In this document: positions 8,637-18,004 of the stretch, piece by piece
Layout of the letters: each line of letters opens with the position of its first letter
Position numbering within the stretch: position 1 is the first letter of the stretch
DNA from: DATFVA01 sp963721075
GTDB lineage: Bacteria; Bacteroidota; Ignavibacteria; Ignavibacteriales; Ignavibacteriaceae
DNA: 64,000 nt
NCBI GenBank assembly: GCA_963721075.1
Contig: CAVRHV010000005.1
Span: 1 to 64,000, forward strand
Direction: 5' to 3'
Position numbers and translations under genes: made by a program
Notes under the pieces: model-generated
Seen by the model: only the letters and a program-made list of their open reading frames with translations
Databases searched by the model: none
Told to the model about the DNA's origin: nothing

Positions 8637-9425
8637 TTAGTTCCCATCCACCGGCACGCGGCGGCGGAGCTCGTCGAAGAAATTCTGGAGGAACACCACG
8701 GTGTGCGGGGCTTCCGAAGCCGCATCCGGTTCCCCGGTCCGCACCGGAACCGTCACCAACGCCCGGCCATCGGAACCCATGCTGCCGGAGAAGGCGACTC
8801 CGGTTAGATCGTGCGACACGCGGGGCCGCTCCGCGACGAAATTATCTCCGTTGACGCGGTATTTCGCCACCATGATGCTGTTTCCATCCGGGGAATTGAA
8901 AAGCGTGCCGAAGAACAACTCATCGCTATTGCGCGACCAAACCGGATCTCGACCGCCGCCCGTGGAGACAGGGAACTTCGGCCCTTCGCCGGAGGCCGGC
9001 GGAGGGAAGGCCCGGACGTATACCTCTTGCCGGCCTGATTCTTGAGAGATATACGCGATCCAACGCCCGTCCGGGGAGAACATCGGCAACTGTTCAGAGG
9101 ATGGGGTTGCCAGGAACAGTTCCGGGTCTCCGGCTTCCATCGTCTCGCCTTCTACGCTCACCGGAACAGTCCAAATATCGAACAGGTCTCCTTGTTGGCG
9201 GTACGCCAGACGTTTGCCATCGGGAGAGAACGAAGTCGCCGCGCGTCGGGTCGGCACCGTATCGTTCACTTTCAGCAGGGGCTGAGGCTGACCCGCGCCA
9301 TCGGCGCGCGCCCACATCAGCACACCCGCTTTCGAGAAAACGACAAAGCGGCCGTCCGGGCTCCACACTGGAGAGGTGTTGGCGGCATTGTCGAAGGTCA
9401 AAGGGCTGAAACCGCCGCGCGCAAT
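8637..9425 (-). CDS. PD40/WD40-like beta-propeller protein, C-terminal part (cut by contig join)
   Basis: C-terminal ~260 residues of a protein with PD40 (TolB-like) beta-propeller repeats: SPVWSPDGRFVVFS, SFSPDGKRLAY, MFSPDGRWIAYIS and DPVWSRNSDELFF. It ends with LQNFFDELRRRVPVDGN, a tail I associate with Acidobacteriota Ser/Thr kinases that carry such propellers. Any kinase domain would lie upstream (higher coordinates), but the sequence changes to cysS of another organism at about 9,430. The frame is meaningful to about 9425 (ARGGFSPLTFD). The first in-frame start codon, a TTG at 9401, is not the natural start. Confidence 0.8.
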   Translation of the reverse strand: MARGGFSPLTFDNAANTSPVWSPDGRFVVFSKAGVLMWARADGAGQPQPLLKVNDTVPTRRAATSFSPDGKRLAYRQQGDLFDIWTVPVSVEGETMEAGDPELFLATPSSEQLPMFSPDGRWIAYISQESGRQEVYVRAFPPPASGEGPKFPVSTGGGRDPVWSRNSDELFFGTLFNSPDGNSIMVAKYRVNGDNFVAERPRVSHDLTGVAFSGSMGSDGRALVTVPVRTGEPDAASEAPHTVVFLQNFFDELRRRVPVDGN

Positions 9426-9445
9426 GATGGAGCCAGAGACGCACG
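9426..9445. other. Chimeric junction between GC-rich and AT-rich DNA
   Basis: On the left a minus-strand PD40 gene stops making sense; on the right a plus-strand cysS gene begins in mid-protein. GC content and codon use change at once. No recombinase, repeat or tRNA lies at the join. This is best read as an assembly chimera. Confidence 0.8.
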
Positions 9446-10028
9446 CGATGTTCTTGATAAGTATCCGGCGGAGGCTTTAAGACTTTTATATACACAGGCA
9501 CATTACGGAGGTCCCCTTAACTTTACAGAAGAACTGCTGGCCGGTGCACAGAAGGGACTTGAAAAGCTTAATAATCTCAGAGACAGAATTAATCAGGAAT
9601 TAAGATCATCTGAAGGAAATAATAGCCCCTCATTCGACTTCAATAAGTTCTATAAGTCTTTTGAAGAAGCAATGGATGATGATTTCAATACTCCCCAGGC
9701 AGTTGCGGTAATATTTGATTTTACCAGGGAGGTAAACCGCATTATTGCTGAAAACGAAAATATAAGCAAGGAATTCTTTACTCAGGTTAAGGATTTTCTG
9801 CAGAAGACCGCATCCGATGTATTGGGTATTGTTGATTTTGAAGCCGGTAAAGCGGAAAGCGACGGGAAGCTTGAAGGTGAGCTGATAGAACTTCTGATAA
9901 AGATCCGTCAGGAGGCAAAGAAGGATAAGAACTTTAAACTCGCTGATTCGATCAGGGATGAACTTAAAGATCTCGGTATACAGCTGCAGGACAGCAAGGA
10001 TAAGACAACGTATAAAAAGATCAACTAA
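9432..10028 (+). CDS. cysS: Cysteinyl-tRNA synthetase, C-terminal part (5' end missing)
   Basis: C-terminal ~198 residues of the class I synthetase that charges tRNA-Cys. The sequence ARDVLDKYPAEALRLLYTQAHYGGPLNF corresponds to the segment just after the KMSKS loop, followed by the helical DALR domain with DDDFNTPQAVAVIFD and the C-terminal KLADSIRDELKDLGIQL helix. The catalytic Rossmann core, HIGH motif and zinc ligands are missing because the contig changes at about 9430. The open frame reaches back into the GC-rich DNA, but that upstream part is unrelated. The protein ends normally at a TAA. Confidence 0.9.
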   Translation, partial: ARDARDVLDKYPAEALRLLYTQAHYGGPLNFTEELLAGAQKGLEKLNNLRDRINQELRSSEGNNSPSFDFNKFYKSFEEAMDDDFNTPQAVAVIFDFTREVNRIIAENENISKEFFTQVKDFLQKTASDVLGIVDFEAGKAESDGKLEGELIELLIKIRQEAKKDKNFKLADSIRDELKDLGIQLQDSKDKTTYKKIN

Positions 10029-10049
10029 TATTTTAGTTCCGGAAACTGA

Positions 10050-10733
10050 ATGACGCAGAAGAAGGTTAGCTACGCTAAGCTCTATATAGACGATACCGAG
10101 TTGACTTACCAGGTAAGATACAGCCGGAAAGCAAAATATCTCAGACTGCAGATAAATCCATCCACAGGACTTGAAGTCGTTATCCCACGACGATGCAAAT
10201 CTGAGGAGGCCGAGAAATTTATCCTCAAAAAGAAGGACTGGATCTTAAAACATCTGAATACCGTACAGGTCAGAGAAGAGTTCTTATTTCTTGGAAACCG
10301 GGTTGAAGTAAAGCAGAAATTTGATCTTTTCCTTAAGAAACACAGAGTAAGATTTCAGGGTGATATACTGATAATTGAAAGTCCTGACGGTTCTTCGGAA
10401 AATATTGATGCTCTTTATAAAACCTGGTTGAAACACCGGGCAAAGCTGTACCTGCCTGAGAGAACAAAAATACTTGCCGAAAAAAATAACTTTTCATACA
10501 GCCGCATAACTATAAGAAGTCAGAAAACAAGATGGGGGAGCTGCTCTACCTCCGGAAGTATATCGCTTAATTATAAGCTGATGAAGTACAGACCGGAGAT
10601 CATAGATTATGTAATTATCCATGAGCTTTGTCATACAAAACAGATGAACCATTCTAAGAAATTCTGGAGTCTTGTTGAGAGAATTCTTCCCAATTATAAA
10701 GAATTAAAACGTGAGCTAAAATCTCATCCCTGA
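10050..10733 (+). CDS. YgjP-like (DUF45) metal-dependent hydrolase
   Basis: Soluble protein of 227 residues in the YgjP/DUF45 family of zinc metallopeptidases related to SprT and WLM. The zinc motif HELCH with the downstream Glu-containing HSKKFWSLVE is present near residues 189-207, preceded by the family hallmark TRWGSCSTSGSISLNYKLM. The first half is the usual beta-rich region (VRYSRKAKYLRLQI). Biological substrates of this family are not well defined. The gene lies 21 bases after cysS on the same strand and may be co-transcribed with it. Confidence 0.88.
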   Translation: MTQKKVSYAKLYIDDTELTYQVRYSRKAKYLRLQINPSTGLEVVIPRRCKSEEAEKFILKKKDWILKHLNTVQVREEFLFLGNRVEVKQKFDLFLKKHRVRFQGDILIIESPDGSSENIDALYKTWLKHRAKLYLPERTKILAEKNNFSYSRITIRSQKTRWGSCSTSGSISLNYKLMKYRPEIIDYVIIHELCHTKQMNHSKKFWSLVERILPNYKELKRELKSHP

Positions 10734-10785
10734 AGTACTGTAAATTTTCATTAAAGTACTCTATTAACCCTTTTCTTCCACGACT

Positions 10786-10841
10786 CACATACGCTCCACA
10801 TACGCTCCACATACCGCTTCACCACCGCTTCACCACCGCTT
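10786..10841. repeat. 11-bp tandem repeats in a convergent intergenic gap
   Basis: Two copies of CACATACGCTC are followed by a 12-bp variant CACATACCGCTT and two copies of CACCACCGCTT. The array sits between two convergent genes. It is too short and has no spacers, so it is not CRISPR. Another 11-bp array occurs at 46652. Confidence 0.85.
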
Positions 10842-10899
10842 CAAATTCGTGTCTCTAACCGGGGAAGACCGAATCTACCGTGCTTTAATTTGTGTAATG

Positions 10900-12369
10900 T
10901 TACAAACTGAAGAGAGTGCCCTGTCCGAGGATGAGGTTAGGGTCGAGGATTTTTTTAATTTCTGCCATCTTTTTAATGTTCTCTTTACCGTACATCATCT
11001 CCAGGTATTCCGTTTTTAATTTTCCCACCCCATGTTCAGCCGAGATTGTACCGCCAAGATTAACTGCTTTCTCACAAATCTGCCTGTATATTTCTTTCCC
11101 CCGTTTATATTCTTCCTCATTGGATGGCAGCATATTAAGATGAAGATGTGAATTTCCGAAATGTCCGTAAGCTATAAACTTTAACCCTGATTTAGTTACC
11201 AGGCTTTTACAATCCTTGTAGAATAAATTGAACTTATTATCCGGTACCGCCACATCCGTACCGAGTTTCTTAACATTATTGCGGGCAATAAATTCATTTG
11301 CTTTGGCAGAGACAGAATGCCGGAATTCCTCCAGGTTCCGTTTATCCTTTTCCGAGAAAGCAAACCACGCAGTTTCTGTGTTGCCCCTATGCTTCGCAAT
11401 CAGGGATGCCCAGTCATTAAAAAGCTTTTCATCGTTTCTTTCAGTTGTTTCCTGCTCGAACCAAACTGAAGCTTTTGCATCAGCAGGTATTTGCGGGTAA
11501 TCATTTTTCAGGAAATCAAGACAGTTATCATCCATAAATTCAAGTGCGAGGGCATCTATGTTATCGCTTTGATCGGTTCTGGTTTTATATGATATATCTC
11601 TTGCCTCTTCAATAAAGGAAAGCGCATCATCTTCGGAGTTAAAGAAGATAACTGATGACAAAATGTTTTCAGGGAGATCAACCAATCGTAATTTAATTTT
11701 TGTAACGATCCCGAGTGTACCTTCAGAACCGATAAAAAGATCTACTGCATCCATGTCCTCTTTAAGATAATAACCGGAAGCATTTTTCACCTCCGGCATA
11801 TTTATTTCCGGAATTTCAATATTTAATTCTTTCCCTGATCTGGTAAGCAGCCTGATTTTGTTCCCGGAAGCTTTAATCTGATTTCGTTTCAGATCAAGAA
11901 TTTCCCCTGTTGCCAGAATGATCTCCAATTCTTCAACAAAGTTTCTCGTAGGTCCGTACTTAAAAGTCTTTTCCCCGGAAGCATTCGTTGCAATTGTTCC
12001 TCCGATGAAACAATTCCATTCAGTTGGATCCGGAGGGTAAAGAAGTTTTCGTGAGTTGACCTCTTTCTGCAGCGTATCAAGAATTACTCCCGGTTCAGTG
12101 ATCACGTATTTATGCTCAGTATTTATCTCTATGATCCGGTTAAGCTTCTCGGTAGAGATAAGAATGCCGTTTAATGGAACCCTGGCTCCAGTAAGTCCTG
12201 TTCCGTTTCCGGAGATCGTGACCGGCGTCTTATCCGCATCAGCCTTTTTAAGGACGGCAGGTATCTCATCTGATGATTGGGGAATATAAACAGCTTCACA
12301 GCTTCCTTTGAAATTGGAAGCATCACTTAAATAATTTTCAATTTCGTCAGCTGAAGTTTTTATGATCAT
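10900..12369 (-). CDS. FAD-binding oxidase (GlcD/D-lactate dehydrogenase family)
   Basis: Flavoprotein of 489 residues that oxidises a D-2-hydroxyacid such as D-lactate or glycolate, probably passing electrons to quinone or cytochrome. The N-terminal FAD_binding_4 domain shows the TPVTISGNGTGLTGARVPL loop near residues 48-66 and NCFIGGTIATNASGEKTFKYG near 125. The C-terminal FAD-oxidase domain includes YGHFGNSHLHLNMLP and the SAEHGVGKLK signature near 445. No Fe-S motifs are fused, unlike the GlpC-linked forms. It is the last gene of a minus-strand run behind the glycosyltransferase. The exact substrate cannot be read from sequence. Confidence 0.88.
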   Translation of the reverse strand: MIIKTSADEIENYLSDASNFKGSCEAVYIPQSSDEIPAVLKKADADKTPVTISGNGTGLTGARVPLNGILISTEKLNRIIEINTEHKYVITEPGVILDTLQKEVNSRKLLYPPDPTEWNCFIGGTIATNASGEKTFKYGPTRNFVEELEIILATGEILDLKRNQIKASGNKIRLLTRSGKELNIEIPEINMPEVKNASGYYLKEDMDAVDLFIGSEGTLGIVTKIKLRLVDLPENILSSVIFFNSEDDALSFIEEARDISYKTRTDQSDNIDALALEFMDDNCLDFLKNDYPQIPADAKASVWFEQETTERNDEKLFNDWASLIAKHRGNTETAWFAFSEKDKRNLEEFRHSVSAKANEFIARNNVKKLGTDVAVPDNKFNLFYKDCKSLVTKSGLKFIAYGHFGNSHLHLNMLPSNEEEYKRGKEIYRQICEKAVNLGGTISAEHGVGKLKTEYLEMMYGKENIKKMAEIKKILDPNLILGQGTLFSL

Positions 12370-12425
12370 AAGTTTAGTCTACTATTAAAATATTTATCAC
12401 TTTGTAATGGATTCTTTATTAAGAG

Positions 12426-13751
12426 TTAAGTGTGTCTTAATACTTCAAGGTAATCTCTTCTAACATTTATTCCCGGTACATCGTGGTCATCTCTGTCCGG
12501 TTTCCAGGGAAGATTGAAATTATCAAACATTTTATCAAGAGCATCGAACATATTAATCTCAGGAAAACAATTGTCTCTCATGTAATGGATGAATTTTAGT
12601 GTTAGGAATCCGTCAAACCATCTCGATTTCTGAAGCTGAAGCTGCTCTTCAGTTTTAGAATTCTTTATAATATTGATCATATCAGGTTCAAAGTTTTGAT
12701 AATAAAGGAAACGCAGAAGTCCGGGATGGATTTCTTTAGCGCTGCTCAGGTAATATTCTACATTCGTTTTACCGGGTTTATTAAAAACCTCAAGCCAATT
12801 TTTTAATACAACAAATGATTCGGGATCATATAGTGTATACTCATTCTGTATACCAGAGAGGAAACGATTGACACGCTGTCCCGTACCGAAAGGTACTCTC
12901 CAGGAACCTCTTCCGGATGGATATACTAAAGTAGAATTTATAGCGTCAACCTTAACATTTTTGGCCAGCTTCTCGAGGAAATAAAAATCTTCTGCAGCTT
13001 TACGCTTATTCATACCTTCAACTTTAATGTAACTTTCATAGTCGCAGACCATTGTTGACCCAATTGTATGGAATGCATAAGGCGAGCCTGCAAACTTTAA
13101 CCCCATAACATAATATCTAAGGAATATTTCGTAACATATTATTGCTTCGGCAAGGATATCATTGCCTGAAACATCATGTTTGAAATTAACTACAGCAGCA
13201 GAGAGGTTCCTCTTATTAAAAGCATTTACTACTTCAGTAAGATAATTAGGTTCAAGGGTGCAGTCGGCATCCGTAGTAAGGATTAACTTTTTATCCTTTG
13301 ATATAAAATCAAAAACATTCAGCGCCGCATCCATACCTATCTTCCGGGCAAGTCCCACTCCTCCGTCCTTCTCAGGCATAGTTTTCCTTGGCGAAGCCGC
13401 ATCAATTATTCCAAGGTTAAAGTCCTTCTTCAGAAAATCGCTTCCTGTTTGATCTTCCGGATTTCCCAACATTATACCACGCAGGTACATCAGTGCTAAC
13501 TGGTTATCAAGCTTTATTTCATCGCTGGAAGTGCTTGTATTGTTTATAACAAACAGCAGCAAGGTAGAATCCGAATATGTCCGGTCAAGTTTTGTGTAAG
13601 AGGCCAGAAATCTCTTAATATTTTCCAGCTCAGCAATTGCCGGCACGACAACCACATTGTTAATACCGGAAGTAAATGAGGTCTCAATATTCCAGTAACT
13701 CAAGCCGTATTTTTTAAGGTAATCTTCTACCTGCTTCGGAACACTAAGCAT
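12426..13751 (-). CDS. GT2-like glycosyltransferase family protein
   Basis: Cytoplasmic protein of 441 residues with a GT-A nucleotide-sugar fold. VVVVPAIAELENIKRFLASY begins the Rossmann-like part near residue 32, and LILTTDADCTLEPNYL near 160 supplies the DxD-type metal site. No membrane segments are evident. Family members often sit in polysaccharide loci, but here the partners are miaA and an FAD oxidase. The acceptor is unknown. Its 5' end overlaps the 3' end of miaA by 8 bases, indicating co-transcription. The upstream start is fixed by that overlap. Confidence 0.75.
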   Translation of the reverse strand: MLSVPKQVEDYLKKYGLSYWNIETSFTSGINNVVVVPAIAELENIKRFLASYTKLDRTYSDSTLLLFVINNTSTSSDEIKLDNQLALMYLRGIMLGNPEDQTGSDFLKKDFNLGIIDAASPRKTMPEKDGGVGLARKIGMDAALNVFDFISKDKKLILTTDADCTLEPNYLTEVVNAFNKRNLSAAVVNFKHDVSGNDILAEAIICYEIFLRYYVMGLKFAGSPYAFHTIGSTMVCDYESYIKVEGMNKRKAAEDFYFLEKLAKNVKVDAINSTLVYPSGRGSWRVPFGTGQRVNRFLSGIQNEYTLYDPESFVVLKNWLEVFNKPGKTNVEYYLSSAKEIHPGLLRFLYYQNFEPDMINIIKNSKTEEQLQLQKSRWFDGFLTLKFIHYMRDNCFPEINMFDALDKMFDNFNLPWKPDRDDHDVPGINVRRDYLEVLRHT

Positions 13752-14649
13752 TTATATAATCCTGTATAATCTTTTTCGCCTTCAAATATTCATCCTGTCT
13801 GATCCAGTGTATTTTCACTCCCTCTTTCTCCATTTTCCTGTACCATGTCATTTGCCGCTTAGCAAATTTGTGAATAGCACTGTTAAGTTTTTGAAACATT
13901 TCATCATAATTCAGATCGCCTTTCAGGTATCTGCTGATATACCGGTACTCAAGTCCAAAAGACTCCAGCTTTTCATAAGAGATACCCGAGCTTATAAGGC
14001 TTTGTACTTCGTCAACCATACCAGCACTCAACCTCTTTTTCAATCTTTCTGTTATTCGATTTTTTATGGTTTGCCTATCAGCCGTTACCCCAATTACAAC
14101 AGAATTTATTACGGGTAAATTTTCTGCAACAGCAGTTTGTGACTCAACAATAAGGATGGCCTTGATCAGCCTCTCTTTATTATTCAGATCCGTTATATTG
14201 TGAATGTCCTTTTTTTTCGAAAGTAAGATTTCTCTTAAACTTCCGATATCATAATGACTTAATTCATCTGCTCTTGGTGAGGTAAAATCTGCCTTGTTCA
14301 GATTGTATTTCTGAATTACAGCACTAAGATATAATCCCGTGCCGCCGACAAGAAACGGCAGCTTCTTCCGTGCAGTAATATCTTCAAACACTTTGTAAAA
14401 ATGAGTCAGAAATTCGAATAGGTTGAATTCATTTTCGGGACTAATAATATCAATAAGGTGATAGGGGATCTGCACCCCGTCGATAATATAATCTTCGAGG
14501 TCTTTTCCTGTCCCAATATCCATCCTGGTGTATACCTGGCGGGAATCGGCTGAAATTATTTCACCATTAAATTCGAGTGCAAGTCTTGCTGCAAGCCCGG
14601 TTTTCCCCGAAGCCGTTGGTCCGAGTATAGCAACCAGGTCAGCAGGCAT
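13744..14649 (-). CDS. miaA: tRNA dimethylallyltransferase
   Basis: Transfers a dimethylallyl group to A37 of tRNAs that read codons beginning with U. The P-loop GPTASGKT is at residues 10-17, followed by ISADSRQVYTRMDIGTGK near 35, the VGGTGLYLSA motif near 105 and the C-terminal FAKRQMTWYRK signature. Length 301 is typical. It begins 5 bases after the stop of the sensor-like protein and overlaps the glycosyltransferase downstream, so it lies in the middle of a minus-strand operon. Confidence 0.95.
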   Translation of the reverse strand: MPADLVAILGPTASGKTGLAARLALEFNGEIISADSRQVYTRMDIGTGKDLEDYIIDGVQIPYHLIDIISPENEFNLFEFLTHFYKVFEDITARKKLPFLVGGTGLYLSAVIQKYNLNKADFTSPRADELSHYDIGSLREILLSKKKDIHNITDLNNKERLIKAILIVESQTAVAENLPVINSVVIGVTADRQTIKNRITERLKKRLSAGMVDEVQSLISSGISYEKLESFGLEYRYISRYLKGDLNYDEMFQKLNSAIHKFAKRQMTWYRKMEKEGVKIHWIRQDEYLKAKKIIQDYINA

Positions 14650-14654
14650 AAGGA

Positions 14655-17191
14655 CTAAATTTCATCGAAAACAGGAAGAGAAATAATAAAAGTAGCACCC
14701 TTTTCCGGACTGCTTTCCACGGTTAACTCGCCTCCGTGATCGCGTATGATCTTTTGTGCTATAGTTAATCCCAGTCCGGTTCCTTTATCCTTTTTGAAAG
14801 ATTTGAACGGCTGAAAGATCTGAGTTTTATGCTCATCAGGAATTCCGGGACCTGTATCGCGGAATTCAATATTTACGAGGTCGCCTGATTGTTTAGCAGT
14901 TATGTAAATATTCCCGTTCTCTCCCATTGCATCGCAGGCATTTTTGGCAATCTGGTGACATGCCTGGTAGAACGCTTTTTTATCAAGTTTAACTTTAATA
15001 TTGCTTTCGACCTTCTTATAGAGACCGACATCACGGGATTCAACATATTCTGCCAACAGTCCGAGTGCGTCGTCCATTACCTCCTGCAGACTGAATGTTT
15101 CAATCTTAAGAGGATTCCGGTTTTCAGTAAATGCAAGTGTAGAGTGCAGAAAATCCACGACAGAATCCGCCTGATCCATAAGTACATTTAAAACCGTTCT
15201 TACTTCCTGCGGCACATCTTTCTTTTTTATCTGCGAAGCATAATACTTCATTGTAAGGACAGGCGTCTGGATATTATCGGTAATGAATTTAGTTAATGTC
15301 GAAAGATAAATATTCTTATTTTCATCCAGAATGCTGTCAATTCCGTTTATGCACTGCAGAGCCTGAGAAATATGCGTTGCCAGTGTTGATATTTTCTCCT
15401 CATCCGATATCGAGAACTTTCCGGAACTACTGTTGGCCAGACTTAGAACTGCTATTGTATCATTTTTCTCATTTTTTACCGGTACGCACATGATACTTGA
15501 TCCGACGGTGCCGCTGATATTATCTACATCTTCTGAATAGCGAAAATCTTTAACAGGTTCTCTTACATTTATGATCTCGCCTGTTTCCGCTGCAAGACCT
15601 GTTAATCCGCCTGAAATTGAATAGCTTGTCTCCACCAATCCATCTTCGGTCTCTATATCCGTAACGAGCAGACCTCTAACAGGATCAACCCTGTAAAGGA
15701 TCCCGGCCTGTGCTTCGGTGAGTTTTACCGATTCACGGACAATATTCGAATAAACACTCTGCTTATTAAAGGAAGAATTTATCTTTCTGATAGCATTAAG
15801 TATTCTTTCGGAGTTTATTTCGGTATCATCATATTTCAACTTTTCCTCCTCTGCCTCATAACGAAGTTTTTCCTCTTCAGAAAGATCATCGTGTACTTCA
15901 TCCGATTCTTCAACAGGGTTTAGGTTAATCCATTTTGTTTCCTCATCCTCACCTGTTAATTGTCCGGAAGAATTTATCTCAGATTCCCGATCAGTTAATT
16001 CATCCTCTTCAAGTGCTTCCTCATTGATCCCTGATGCAACTTCATTCATTGATTCAGATGGTTTCATCCATGACACTTTCATACTCCTCAGGAACATTTT
16101 CAGTTTTATCATTATAAACTTCTTCAGCATCAGTCTCTTCAAGTGTCTCCTGTTCCGGACTATTCTCAAAAGAGACTGGTTCATCTGCTTCTTCAAATTT
16201 TTCATCATCATATTCTGATGAGTCATCATTTGAAAGTATATATTCTTCCATCTCCTCTTCTTCTTCACCGGAAAGTCTATCCTGTGTAACCGGTTGTTCA
16301 GCAAGGGGATTATTTTCTTCGGGAAATTCTTCGATCTCCGGAGCACTTGCTTCCATTTCCGGTTCTTCAGTTTCAGGAATACTTTCCTTCTCTGAGATTT
16401 CATCGGCCGGTTCTGATTCGGAATCGTAATCAGATCCCGCTGTTTCCTCTACCTCTGTCTCATCAACAGGCAAGGGATCTTCTGCACGTTTTAATTTCAT
16501 CATCTTCGAAGTCATCCTGTTGAAATTCCTCTGCGGCAGGTTCAGCTTCGGGACTCTCATCTTCAGACAATTCATCTTCAGCGTCCTCTTCTTCATCACC
16601 GCTTATCTCCAGTATCATTTCAGCAGTTTTTTCTATCTCCCGTCTTTTATTTTCAAGCTCATTACTCTCCTGCCTGCCGGTATCTTCCCGCTGGTCAACT
16701 TCGCTTTTATTTTCAGGTTGAGGTGTCACATAGAGCTTGTCAGTATCCTCTTTAAGAAGTCCGGGATTTATGGTCAGATTGAGTTCAGGGATCTCCACTT
16801 TGTTATAGGCTATTATATTGTCGTTAATCTCAGGATTTTCAGCAAGAAATGTCCTTAAGTCACCTTTGGAAAGGGCATACAGAATACAATCGGTATTAGC
16901 CACAGCAGCTGAGCGCCGGTAAGTGTCCTCAAGTACTTCAATTTCTCCAAAAAAATCATTTATTGACTTATTCAGTTTAACGGATTTATTCTCGATATAA
17001 ACCTTAATTTTTACACGACCGGCGATAATCAGGAAGGTATTCTGGCTTTTATCCCCTTTTTGAAAAATGATCTCTCCCTCTTTTCGCCTGATAATCTGTT
17101 CATTTCTGAAGCTAAATTTCAGATCATGGGGAGGGATTCCATCGAACAATTTATTATTTTTGATGACTTCTTGATAATTATTATCAGACAT
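14655..17191 (-). CDS. cNMP-binding, GAF and histidine-kinase-like protein (two frameshifts)
   Basis: One ~840-residue protein read in three frames: 17191 to about 16490 (shift at an AAAA run), then to about 16065, then to 14655. The first ~130 residues are a cyclic-nucleotide-binding domain (GEIIFQKGDKSQNTFLIIAGRVKI). A very long Glu/Asp-rich, probably disordered linker follows. Next are a GAF domain and a C-terminal HATPase_c with NACDAMG (N box), DTGPGIP (G1) and GTGLGL (G2). In the dimerisation helix the usual HELRTP motif reads DNIQTP, so the phosphoacceptor His is replaced by Asp. No membrane segments are seen. It leads an operon with miaA. It may act as an ATP-binding signalling scaffold instead of an autokinase. 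Confidence 0.75.
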
Positions 17192-17358
17192 AAAAATTAC
17201 TCTTGTTCTGTCCCTTAATTAAGTACAATTGTAATAATAATAATTTTCCCGAGAAATAGAAAAAGGTACTATATATATTATAAGAATGATCCGTCACTTG
17301 CAAGAATAACAGATATTTCGGCTCAATGCAACATTATCCTGATAAATGCAGCCGAACA

Positions 17359-17365
17359 GGAACTT
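17359..17365 (+). promoter_or_regulatory. Candidate ECF -35 element upstream of the sigma gene
   Basis: GGAACTT, the -35 consensus of sigma-E-type ECF factors, lies about 80 bases before the ECF sigma start codon. A CTTATAATAC stretch follows at 17381-17390. Self-activation is common for ECF factors, but the -10 sequence is not the classical one, so the assignment is tentative. Confidence 0.35.
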
Positions 17366-17404
17366 TTTCCCGGATGTAAACTTATAATACCTAATAACTT
17401 TACA

Positions 17405-17419
17405 GAGGTATGAAACCTC
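17405..17419 (+). promoter_or_regulatory. Small hairpin in the leader of the ECF sigma gene
   Basis: GAGGT and ACCTC form a perfect 5-bp stem around an ATGAA loop, 25 bases before the ATG. It is not followed by T residues, so it is not a terminator. A role in translation or mRNA stability is possible but unproven. Confidence 0.3.
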
Positions 17420-17443
17420 GACAACTGAAATGCATCTTACAAT

Positions 17444-18004
17444 ATGGAAGAAACAGAATTAATAGCGGAAGCTAAACAAGGAAATAAAAAAGCCTTAGCT
17501 GAGATAGTCAAAAAGTACGAACAGACGATATATAATTTTTCTTTCAAAATCTGCAGGGATCCTGAAAAAGCTGAAAATATTATGCAGGAGACCTTCTACA
17601 GTATGGTAAAATCCATCGGGCAGTTTGACGGGAACTCTAAACTCTCGACCTGGCTGTACAGGATTGTTGCCAACCACTGCCTGATGAATGCAAGGAAAGA
17701 AAAAAGAAGAAGCTATGTGTCGCTTGAGAATGATGAAGATCTATATTCGGAAAGACATATAGCAGACTGGTCGGCTTTGCCGTACAAAACCACAGAAAAT
17801 AGTGAATTAAGAGTAATCCTGGACAAAGCTATAAAGAAGTTATCCCCGGATTACAGGATTATTTTTTTACTGCGTGACGTTGAAGGTTTATCGACTGAGG
17901 AAACAGCTGAGGCCGCTAATATTTCCGTTCCTGCTGTAAAATCAAGACTGCACCGTGCGCGGGCATTTTTAAGAAAAGAAATAGATGAGGCATTTAAAAA
18001 ATGA
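17444..18004 (+). CDS. ECF-type RNA polymerase sigma factor
   Basis: Sigma-70 factor of the extracytoplasmic-function type, 186 residues. Region 2 (about residues 10-78) includes IMQETFYSMVKSIGQFDGNSKLSTWLYRIVAN. Region 4 (about 130-180) includes LSPDYRIIFLLRDVEGLSTEE and the DNA-binding VPAVKSRLHRARAFLRK helix. The stop overlaps the start of a small zinc anti-sigma gene (ATGA), the classical arrangement. A possible ECF-like -35 element lies upstream. OsmC and rhodanese genes follow, which hints at redox or thiol stress as the trigger. Confidence 0.92.
   Translation: MEETELIAEAKQGNKKALAEIVKKYEQTIYNFSFKICRDPEKAENIMQETFYSMVKSIGQFDGNSKLSTWLYRIVANHCLMNARKEKRRSYVSLENDEDLYSERHIADWSALPYKTTENSELRVILDKAIKKLSPDYRIIFLLRDVEGLSTEETAEAANISVPAVKSRLHRARAFLRKEIDEAFKK

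Noticed and set aside
9042..10028. A cysS protein with a long novel N-terminus
   Set aside because: The upstream part is the antisense of a PD40 gene from other DNA across the chimeric join.
10786..10841. CRISPR array
   Set aside because: Units are 11 bp and contiguous, with no spacers and no cas genes nearby.
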